Assembly: GCA_030635465.1 (NCBI GenBank)
Contig: DAOVYU010000039.1
Span: 1 to 7,488, forward strand
Reading direction: 5' to 3'
Length of the DNA stretch: 7,488 nucleotides
DNA from: Bacteroidales bacterium
GTDB lineage: Bacteria > Bacteroidota > Bacteroidia > Bacteroidales > JAADJA01
Below, piece by piece: positions 1 through 5,758 of the stretch. Position 1 is the first letter of the stretch; each line of letters starts with the position of its first letter. A model generated the notes under the pieces. That model was not told the DNA's origin and did not search any database. It saw nothing but the letters and a program-made list of their open reading frames with translations. The position numbers and the translations under genes are program-made.

Positions 1-1049
1 CAGAAAACAATCAAAGTATAATCGCTTTTTACTTGGCTTAAAATGATTTGTTCCTCACTTTCGTTAGCAATGGTAAATTCGGGTGCTTTTTTGCCGATAC
101 TAAGTTCTGCATATTTCTCAAGTCTGGTTTGAAGATCAGATTTCCGTTCCTCATTTTCACATTGTTCAGGAGTGTAGTTTTCGGCAATATAATCCAATAC
201 TTTTTCAAAATGATAACGCTCGAAACCTCCTACCAAATATTCTACGATAAATTCATAAATCAGACCGTTGTCCATGGCTTGATACATAATTTTATAGACA
301 GCTTTAATAAATTCATCTTCCAGTTTATCCTGGGTAAGGTTCGGATTACTGTAAATTGATAAGTAATCAATGGCTGCAGTGGTATATACATTGCTTTTAA
401 TAAGGTCCAGATCTGAAAAATCTACATTGTCAAAATAATGTTCTCTCACATATTCACGTCGTCCAAATTCATCCAATGAAGGATCAAAGTATAAAGGTCG
501 TTTTTGCTGGATTACTTTTGTAGCCCATAATTCAGGATGTATTTCAATAACTTCATTAATGTATTGTTGAATATCTGCTTGTATGAAAATATATTTTAAA
601 CGGGCATCCTCAAAAAAAGTGTCAGCACGTGGATAATAGTCATTCAAGGGAGCCAATAAATCAAATTTTAATCTGTATTCGTTGGCCTTTCTTAGAAAAT
701 CATAATAAATCTTGTTTTCATTAGATTCAGAAATTTTGAGACTGTCATATAATTGGTTATAATCTGATGTTAGCGAAATGTTTTCATTATTGTAAATGAA
801 ATCAAAAAATATGTTTTGTTCCAGAAAAACACGGTACATGCCTGTATGATATTCAGGTTTTAGATTAAAAATTATTCGACCGTTTGTATCTGCTATGGCT
901 GTATCAATAATGGCATTTTTGTCGCCATAAAATGTAGCCAGATAACAATCATTTCCAGGAAAATGGTGGATGGTCATATCCAGGTTGTATTCCTGACTAT
1001 ATGAAACTAAACCAAGAAAAAGTGCTGTGATAAATACAATTATTTTCAT
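1..1049 (-). CDS. Secreted redoxin (TlpA/thioredoxin-like) family protein, 3' end cut by window edge
   Basis: Read from the ATG at 1049-1047, the frame stays open for 349 codons and runs off the left edge. Residues 1-18 form a signal peptide (MKIIVFITALFLGLVSYS), with likely cleavage before Gln19, so the protein should be periplasmic or envelope-located. Residues 20-110 look like the beta-rich N-terminal domain common in Bacteroidota thiol:disulfide proteins (DUF4369-like). Residues 110-310 are a helical middle region resembling the DUF5106 type. At 318-325 the motif IGKKAPEF opens an AhpC/TSA-thioredoxin fold; the CxxC site expected about 30 residues later lies just outside, since the window ends at LIVF followed by TG (Trp or Cys). 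No Shine-Dalgarno motif precedes the start, as is usual in this phylum. It is divergent from recX. The likely role is a thiol-disulfide reductase in envelope redox control; substrate and redox activity cannot be judged without the catalytic end. Domain names come from overall pattern, not a search. Confidence 0.85.
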   Translation of the reverse strand, partial: MKIIVFITALFLGLVSYSQEYNLDMTIHHFPGNDCYLATFYGDKNAIIDTAIADTNGRIIFNLKPEYHTGMYRVFLEQNIFFDFIYNNENISLTSDYNQLYDSLKISESNENKIYYDFLRKANEYRLKFDLLAPLNDYYPRADTFFEDARLKYIFIQADIQQYINEVIEIHPELWATKVIQQKRPLYFDPSLDEFGRREYVREHYFDNVDFSDLDLIKSNVYTTAAIDYLSIYSNPNLTQDKLEDEFIKAVYKIMYQAMDNGLIYEFIVEYLVGGFERYHFEKVLDYIAENYTPEQCENEERKSDLQTRLEKYAELSIGKKAPEFTIANESEEQIILSQVKSDYTLIVF

Positions 1050-1061
1050 TTATATAAAATT

Positions 1062-1098
1062 AATTAACCCGGTAAAAGTAATAATTTACTGGTTAATT
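1062..1098. repeat. Imperfect inverted repeat beside the redoxin gene start
   Basis: AATTAACC (1062-1069) pairs exactly with GGTTAATT (1091-1098). After a small 2x1 internal loop, GTAAA (1072-1076) pairs with TTTAC (1085-1089), leaving an 8-base loop, AGTAATAA. That makes 13 base pairs in all. The element begins 12 bp upstream of the redoxin ATG, so it is either a DNA operator or a hairpin in that gene's 5' leader. No regulator is identifiable from sequence. Confidence 0.5.
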
Positions 1099-1283
1099 TA
1101 GTACTGTCAGCATAACCTTAAATCTGCTCTTATGGTTTATCAATAATTATCTTTATTTATTTGCTCCCATTTGGAAAAATGATTTTTGTTTTTATTAATT
1201 TAAAAGGCTGAAATTCTATAATAAAGATTAATTTATTCTAAATTTTGGGTTCAATTTTAATAATACGTTTAGATTAATTTTCT

Positions 1284-1291
1284 TAAGTTTG
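1284..1291 (+). promoter_or_regulatory. Candidate Bacteroidota -7 box for recX
   Basis: TAAGTTTG matches the Bacteroidota sigma-ABfr -7 consensus TAnnTTTG exactly and lies 19 bp before the recX ATG, implying a 5' leader of only about 12-15 bases. I see no good TTTG-type -33 element at the expected 19-21 bp spacing, so this is half a promoter by sequence alone. Confidence 0.4.
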
Positions 1292-1310
1292 TGTAAAATA
1301 ATATTAAGAT

Positions 1311-1784
1311 ATGACATCCTTCGGTAAATCTGCTCAAATACCTGAATGGGTTCTTTCTAAGATGAAACAATATTGTGCCTATCAGGAAAGATGCATGTTT
1401 GATGTGAAAGAAAAGTTAAAAACTTTTCATCTACAAGAAGATGTGTATGAAAGTATTATCCTGAAACTGAAAAAAGAAGATTATTTAAATGAAGAACGGT
1501 TTGCAAAAGTATATGCAAGTGGTAAACTTCGGATTAATCATTGGGGGAAAAATAAAATTTATGCAGCACTTCAACAAAAAAGAGTGCCTGAATTGTTTAT
1601 TTTGGAGGGATTAACTGATATTGATGATGAATACATGTCAGTTCTGCATCAAGTAATTGCGAAAAAGAACAATGAACTAAAAGAATCAGATATTAACCGA
1701 CGAAACAAAAAACTAGCTAAATTTGCCATTTCTAAAGGATTTGAAAGTAACCTTGTTTGGGATGTTTTGAATTACAAAGATTAA
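1311..1784 (+). CDS. recX: Regulatory protein RecX
   Basis: A complete 157-residue protein of the usual RecX length (E. coli RecX is 166). RecX binds RecA and modulates its filament, usually limiting recombination and SOS co-protease activity in the cytoplasm. The three-helix repeat pattern is visible: residues 20-52 (YCAYQERCMFDVKEKL), then the most conserved block at 55-100, where YLNEERFAKVYASGKLR leads into HWGKNKIYAALQQKRV, and a C-terminal repeat around 134-155 ending KGFESNLVWDVL. The start is the ATG at 1311; no Shine-Dalgarno precedes it. recA is not in the window, so regulation by tail-end co-transcription with recA, as in some proteobacteria, does not apply here. prfB follows 101 bp downstream on the same strand, with a hairpin between them. 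Confidence 0.9.
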   Translation: MTSFGKSAQIPEWVLSKMKQYCAYQERCMFDVKEKLKTFHLQEDVYESIILKLKKEDYLNEERFAKVYASGKLRINHWGKNKIYAALQQKRVPELFILEGLTDIDDEYMSVLHQVIAKKNNELKESDINRRNKKLAKFAISKGFESNLVWDVLNYKD

Positions 1785-1811
1785 ATGGTCAAATTTTATT
1801 AAAACATCTCC

Positions 1812-1835
1812 TTGGGACATATGACCTTGTCCCAA
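1812..1835 (+). terminator. Hairpin between recX and prfB, possible attenuator or weak terminator
   Basis: A perfect 8-bp inverted repeat: TTGGGACA (1812-1819), loop TATGACCT, TGTCCCAA (1828-1835). It starts 28 bp after the recX stop and ends 50 bp before the prfB ATG. Only a short broken T stretch (ATTTC) follows, so strong intrinsic termination is doubtful. It may instead stabilise the recX 3' end or affect prfB leader folding. Confidence 0.4.
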
Positions 1836-1885
1836 ATTTCAAATTGAATAGGAAGTTTGATACATGAATTTATTAGGAAAAGATA

Positions 1886-2972
1886 ATGGTAGTAAAAGAA
1901 CAGATAAAAGATTTACGTGAGAGGCTTGAAGCTTTGAGGAGGTTCCTTTGACATTAATAATAAGCTGAAATTAATAGCGGAAGAAGAACAACTTTCCCAC
2001 CATCAGGATTTTTGGAACGATACTTCAAAAGCAGAAGTAATCCTAAAATCAATCAAAGAGAAAAAAAATTGGACAACTAAGTTTGAAAAGGTTGAATCTG
2101 GTTTTAGCGACCTTGAAGTCCTGTTTGAGTTTTTTGTAGAGGGAGATGCGACTGAAGTAGAGTTAGATACTCAATACAAGTTTGCACTCGAACAAATTGA
2201 AAACCTGGAATTTTTGAGAATGTTGAGTGGAGATGAGGATAAATTGAATGCAATCCTTCAGATTAACCCGGGTGCAGGTGGAACAGAGAGCCAGGATTGG
2301 GCGCAAATGTTAATGCGGATGTATATCCGATGGGGTGAGAGGAATAATTGTAAAGTAAGGGAATTGGATTTTCTGGAAGGTGATGTTGCAGGTATTAAAT
2401 CTGTGTCATTGGAATTTGATGGAGAATTTGCTTTTGGATATTTAAAAGGAGAAAATGGTGTTCATAGGTTGATAAGGCTTTCTCCATTTGATGCTGCCAA
2501 TAAAAGGCATACATCTTTTGCATCTGTTTATGTGTATCCGGTGGTGGATGACAATATCAAGATTGAGGTCAATTCTGCAGACATTACATGGGATACTTTT
2601 CGGGCAAGTGGTCCGGGTGGACAAAATGTAAATAAAGTTGAAACAGCCGTAAGATTAAGACATCAACCTTCAGGAATTGTTGTTGAATGCCAGGAAACCC
2701 GCTCTCAAGGACAAAACCGCGAAAAGGCCATTCAGATGCTTAAATCTCAGTTATATGAAATTGAATTGCGGAAAAAGAAAGAAGCCCAAGCTGATATTGA
2801 AGGAAATAAGAAAAAGATAGAATGGGGATCTCAAATCAGGAATTATGTGATGCACCCTTATAAAATGGTTAAAGATCTGCGTACTGGAGTAGAAACTGGA
2901 AATGTTCAGGCTGTGATGGATGGTGACCTTGATAGTTTTATTAAGGCCTTTTTAATGGAGTTTGGTGGGTAA
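1886..2972 (+). CDS. prfB: Peptide chain release factor 2 (RF2), with programmed +1 frameshift
   Basis: RF2 recognises UGA and UAA stop codons in the ribosomal A site and triggers release of the finished protein. Translation starts at ATG 1886, with AGGA at 1875-1878 seven bases upstream, and reads 21 codons to an in-frame TGA at 1949-1951. A +1 shift there joins it to the 340-codon main frame (GAC at 1950-1952 onward), giving 361 residues against 365 in E. coli. The stop is TAA. The codon-recognition motif SPF is at 199-201 and the catalytic GGQ at 244-246, both exactly six residues earlier than in E. coli. Residue 240, matching E. coli position 246, is Ala, as in most RF2 proteins. The anti-codon-side insertion, helical N-terminal domain (E/K-rich, 1-110) and C-terminal domain are intact. 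Annotation from the long open frame alone would wrongly begin near 2214 and lose the first 109 residues. Confidence 0.96.
1937..1952 (+). promoter_or_regulatory. RF2 programmed +1 frameshift signal
   Basis: The mRNA reads AGG AGG TTC CTT TGA C. This has the same elements and spacing as the E. coli prfB site: a Shine-Dalgarno-like hexamer, a 3-base spacer, the slippery CTT codon, then TGA followed by C. When RF2 is scarce, the slow UGA lets the CUU-bound tRNA slip onto UUU and GAC is read next. Abundant RF2 terminates at UGA, yielding a 21-residue peptide and lowering RF2 synthesis. Confidence 0.95.
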
Positions 2973-2980
2973 AGAAAATT

Positions 2981-3008
2981 AGATATTAGATTTTAAACAT
3001 AAGATTTA
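2981..3008. repeat. Degenerate 7-bp repeat upstream of the helical-repeat gene
   Basis: The 43-bp gap between prfB and the next gene contains AGATATT, AGATTTT, AAACATA, AGATTTA in an unbroken 7-bp register (2981-3008). Three of the four units begin AGAT. The stretch is short and AT-rich, so chance contributes. It is noted because a clearer 7-bp series lies at the other end of the same gene. Confidence 0.4.
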
Positions 3009-3015
3009 TCCTCTT

Positions 3016-3564
3016 ATGGAATTAGAAGATTTACTTGTTGATAGCTCAAAGATTACCGCTGATATGGCGGTTCATACCATAGGTGAAGATCCGGTTTTGT
3101 TTCAAAAAGTACTTGACTTTGCTTTAGAAGATAGGGATGTATTTGCGCAAAGAGCCTCCAGGGTAATTCAGCTATCTGCAACAAAATACCCTTTTTTAAT
3201 TAAGCCACATTTAAATAATATAATTACTTCCTTTCCTGAATTTCGAAATGGTGGATTGAAAAGAAATATGTTAAGGTATTTATCAAAGCACACTAAGGAA
3301 TTGACAGAGGAACAACATGGAATCCTTTTTGATGTCTGTTATATGTTTTTAATGAATTCAGAGGAGAAACCGTCCATAATTGTTTATTCAATGGACATCT
3401 TATATGATATTTCAAACCAGTACCCAGACCTGAAAAACGAACTAATTTCATGTATTGAAAATAAAATGCCAACAGCTTCAGCTGGAATAAAAAGCAGAAG
3501 CAAGAAAATGTTGAAGAAACTTTATGATGAGATAGAAGTTAGAAGCAAGAAATCAGAAGTCTGA
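3016..3564 (+). CDS. Small helical-repeat (HEAT/ARM-like) protein of unknown function
   Basis: A complete 182-residue protein with no signal peptide or membrane segment, so probably cytoplasmic. I do not recognise a named family. The sequence suggests paired amphipathic helices of about 35-40 residues: roughly 12-38, 41-73 (RASRVIQLSATKYPFLIKPH), 79-113 (LKRNMLRYLSKHTKELTEEQ), 118-147 and 153-172. This suits a short alpha-solenoid of HEAT or ARM type, usually a protein-binding or nucleic-acid-binding scaffold, but no catalytic motif is visible. The start at ATG 3016 lacks a Shine-Dalgarno. The gap after prfB is 43 bp, so co-transcription is likely. The C-terminus is odd: RSKK occurs at 161-164 and again at 176-179, encoded by an identical 12-base string in the same frame, and the final residues and stop lie inside a 7-bp tandem repeat. 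The tail from about 173 may be a late extension. Confidence 0.75.
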   Translation: MELEDLLVDSSKITADMAVHTIGEDPVLFQKVLDFALEDRDVFAQRASRVIQLSATKYPFLIKPHLNNIITSFPEFRNGGLKRNMLRYLSKHTKELTEEQHGILFDVCYMFLMNSEEKPSIIVYSMDILYDISNQYPDLKNELISCIENKMPTASAGIKSRSKKMLKKLYDEIEVRSKKSEV

Positions 3565-3589
3565 AGACTGGAGTCAGAATACAGAAGAT
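3534..3589. repeat. Tandem heptamer repeat, about 8 units, consensus AGAAGTC
   Basis: Eight contiguous 7-bp units keep register: AGAAGTT, AGAAGCA, AGAAATC, AGAAGTC, TGAAGAC, TGGAGTC, AGAATAC, AGAAGAT. The series starts inside the unknown gene, supplies its last nine or so codons and its TGA (3562-3564), and continues into the convergent intergenic space. A two-unit copy (AGAAGCA, AGAAAAT) is at 3496-3509. As the period is not a multiple of three, gain or loss of a unit would change the C-terminus. Confidence 0.7.
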
Positions 3590-3614
3590 TTATTGAAGTG
3601 AACCAGTAAATGGA

Positions 3615-3637
3615 ATCCTGCAACCAGGATCACTTTT
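3615..3637. terminator. Hairpin between convergent genes, candidate terminator
   Basis: ATCCTG (3615-3620), loop CAAC, CAGGAT (3625-3630), then CAC and TTTT at 3634-3637. Read on the plus strand it could end the recX-prfB-unknown transcript. The right arm touches the minus-strand stop codon at 3632-3630, so on that strand it would sit right at the end of the PorE-like gene. The stem is only 6 bp and the T tract short, hence modest confidence. Confidence 0.4.
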
Positions 3638-5645
3638 CAATAATCACAAATTCAGTCCTCCTGTTTCGGGCCCGACCATCTTCCGTATTATTTGATTCAA
3701 TGGGTACAGATTCACCAAATCCTTTATAGTCCATCCGATTAATTCCGATACCTCTTCTCACCAGGTAATCGAACACAGCTTTTGACCTGTTTTCAGAAAG
3801 TTGTTGGTTGTCAAAATCGTTACCAATATTATCTGTATGGCCCTCGATGGATATTTTTAACGTTGGATTCTCATTTAAAAATAAATAAAATTCATCCATA
3901 ACAATAATCGATTCAGGTTTTAATTGAAAAGAGTTAAAATCAAAATAAATATCATTCAATCTGTATGACATACCTACTTCAATTGGTTTTAGGTCAATAA
4001 AAAGATCAAGTGGTTTGCTGAGCCTGGGATTTATTGTAGACATGTAATTGGTTTCATGAACATATCCCTTCTTTTTTACTGTCATAATATAGTCGTCACG
4101 GAAAACAACTGCTCCATAGTATTCTCCAGTAACTGAGTCGACATCAATTTCTGTAATTTTTTTAGATTCCACATTTTTTAATTCGATGTGGGTATTTTTA
4201 AAATCGGAAATTTCAAAAGCAGAGACAATACCTTTAATAAACAACACTTTTTCAGGCCGGGCTTCTTCATACAAATCGAATGAATAAAGGTCCCATCCAC
4301 CAAATCCTTCAAATTTATTTGAAGCAAAGTAGCCTTTTTCACCATCAGTACTTACGAAAAACCCAAGATCATCATCATACGAATTGATTGGATATCCAAT
4401 GTTTTTTGGCTTATTCCAGGAACCATCTTCATTTAGTTTGGCCAGGAAAATGTCATACCCACCTAGTCCCATTAAGCCATCTGAAGAAAAATAAAGTGTT
4501 TGGCTATCTGTATGAATGAACGGTGATTTTTCATTTCCAACTGTATTTATTTTTGATCCAAGATTTTCAGGAAAACTCCATTGTCCATTTTTATCTTTTG
4601 TGGTTTTGTATATATCATACCCTCCAAATCCACCATCACGGTCACTTACGAAATACAATGTTTCTCCATCAGAAGTTATGGATGGTTGAGATTCCCATGT
4701 GTTTTCAAGATTAACCTTATCACTAATGCTTACAATGGGTGTCCAGGTTCCATTTACATTCTGAGAGAAGCAAATATCACAATTATAATATCTACCTCCG
4801 CTTGTAAATTTACAAAGGGTATAATACAATAATTTATTATTAATAGTCAGAGTTGCTCCTCCTTCATTATTGTGTTTATTAAATGGAGGAGGCATTAAAT
4901 TCCCCCGTTCAAATTCTTCATCATGACGAAAACTATACATAAACCTTTCTTTAAAGGTCATTTGAGGTGTGATGTCATCCCTGGTGGGAGGTGATTGCAT
5001 TTTACGTGTAAAAAGAGCCATTCCATTATCGGGAGAAATGATGGGAAGGTACTCGTCGTATTCTGTTGAAATACCGGGAACGGGATGTGGATCAAAAGGG
5101 ACTGGATTATTCAATATGTCAACATAAAACTTCGAGAAATCAAGTAACCTTACTGCCTCTTCATAATCGGCATCAGACTTAATTAAATCAACATCTTCAA
5201 GAAATACATTGATGTAATCATATGCCGGTTGGTAATCCCTTGCTCCATATGCAATTCTGGAGAGGTGATAATATGCATAAACATCATACATCGGACAAAG
5301 TTCGATGACACGGGTAAAGTTTTCTCGTGCAACTTTCAGGTTCATGCGGTTTTCTTTAATATAGATGAGTCCTAAGACAAAGTATGCATCGATATAATTA
5401 GGTTCTATAGATATGACGTCATTCAATAAATCGATACTCTCCGTGTAGGTTCTTTGACTGTATGAGCGGATGGCTTTATCATAAATTTTATCAACTCTGT
5501 TGTTTCGGTAATCAGGACAGTCATCTTCAGTTTGAGAATAATTATGTGCTGGGATTAATAAAAGAATTCCACCCGTCAGGATGGAGTATGTTAGAAATGA
5601 AATAACTCTTTTCCGTAATTCTGTAAAATTGAACATGAGATCCAT
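3630..5645 (-). CDS. PorE-like TPR / beta-propeller / CRD / OmpA-domain envelope protein
   Basis: A 671-residue envelope protein with the four-part architecture of Porphyromonas PorE, a type IX secretion component thought to anchor the machine to peptidoglycan. Residues 1-37 are a signal peptide with likely cleavage before Gln38 (NYS/QTE); no lipobox cysteine is seen. TPR-like helices span about 50-180. PD40/WD40-type propeller blades span about 195-460, with SDG-LYF and GG[YW]D[IL][YF] signatures. A carboxypeptidase-regulatory-like beta domain covers about 466-555. The OmpA C-terminal domain (560-671) has IYFDFNSFQLKPES, EGHTDN with Asp605, LSENR with Arg620 (the pair that holds diaminopimelate in this family) and NRRTEF at 661-666. 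Met4 is an alternative start giving a more typical signal peptide. It lies 113 bp downstream of the AsmA gene on the same strand, with no clear promoter between. Paralogues of this architecture are common in Bacteroidota and no porP/sprF partner is visible, so a role in type IX secretion is probable but unproven. Confidence 0.88.
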   Translation of the reverse strand: MDLMFNFTELRKRVISFLTYSILTGGILLLIPAHNYSQTEDDCPDYRNNRVDKIYDKAIRSYSQRTYTESIDLLNDVISIEPNYIDAYFVLGLIYIKENRMNLKVARENFTRVIELCPMYDVYAYYHLSRIAYGARDYQPAYDYINVFLEDVDLIKSDADYEEAVRLLDFSKFYVDILNNPVPFDPHPVPGISTEYDEYLPIISPDNGMALFTRKMQSPPTRDDITPQMTFKERFMYSFRHDEEFERGNLMPPPFNKHNNEGGATLTINNKLLYYTLCKFTSGGRYYNCDICFSQNVNGTWTPIVSISDKVNLENTWESQPSITSDGETLYFVSDRDGGFGGYDIYKTTKDKNGQWSFPENLGSKINTVGNEKSPFIHTDSQTLYFSSDGLMGLGGYDIFLAKLNEDGSWNKPKNIGYPINSYDDDLGFFVSTDGEKGYFASNKFEGFGGWDLYSFDLYEEARPEKVLFIKGIVSAFEISDFKNTHIELKNVESKKITEIDVDSVTGEYYGAVVFRDDYIMTVKKKGYVHETNYMSTINPRLSKPLDLFIDLKPIEVGMSYRLNDIYFDFNSFQLKPESIIVMDEFYLFLNENPTLKISIEGHTDNIGNDFDNQQLSENRSKAVFDYLVRRGIGINRMDYKGFGESVPIESNNTEDGRARNRRTEFVIIEK

Positions 5646-5758
5646 TCAATGAATTTACCAACAAGCAATAAAAGTAAAAATAATTCTGCTAAGATAGAAA
5701 TGGACTCATTTTTAGAAATCAGAAATATGTTGGAAATGTAATAAGAGGTAAAATATCG

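Noticed and set aside
48..359. Plus-strand open frame of 103 codons
   Set aside because: It is antisense to the redoxin gene, whose signal peptide and domain pattern are clear. The translation is Phe/Ile-rich with no family resemblance.
1225..1280. 10-bp direct repeat AGATTAATTT at 1225-1234 and 1271-1280 upstream of recX
   Set aside because: It is entirely low-complexity AT sequence in an AT-rich intergenic region, spaced 46 bp (not a whole number of helical turns). Chance is the simpler explanation.
1864..1920. 18-codon upstream reading frame overlapping the prfB start and ending in TGA
   Set aside because: An overlapping leader ending in an RF2-dependent stop would be attractive, but it has no convincing ribosome binding site and short frames like this are common by chance. 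Conservation data would be needed.
1949..1951. In-frame TGA as a sign of a prfB pseudogene or sequencing error
   Set aside because: The stop sits in the complete canonical recoding context (hexamer, spacer, CTT, TGA C), so it is programmed.
2214..2972. prfB as a 252-residue protein starting at TTG 2214
   Set aside because: The region upstream in the same frame encodes normal RF2 sequence back to the frameshift site, and the full product matches RF2 length and motif spacing. TTG 2214 is an internal Leu codon.
4523..4832. Two overlapping plus-strand frames inside the PorE-like gene
   Set aside because: Shadows of the propeller-coding strand, with no start signals or recognisable sequence.
5646..5758. 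Search for a promoter or terminator between the AsmA and PorE-like genes
   Set aside because: Only weak near-matches to TAnnTTTG (TATCTTAG, TATTTTTA on the minus strand) without a -33 partner, and no stable hairpin. Not strong enough to annotate.
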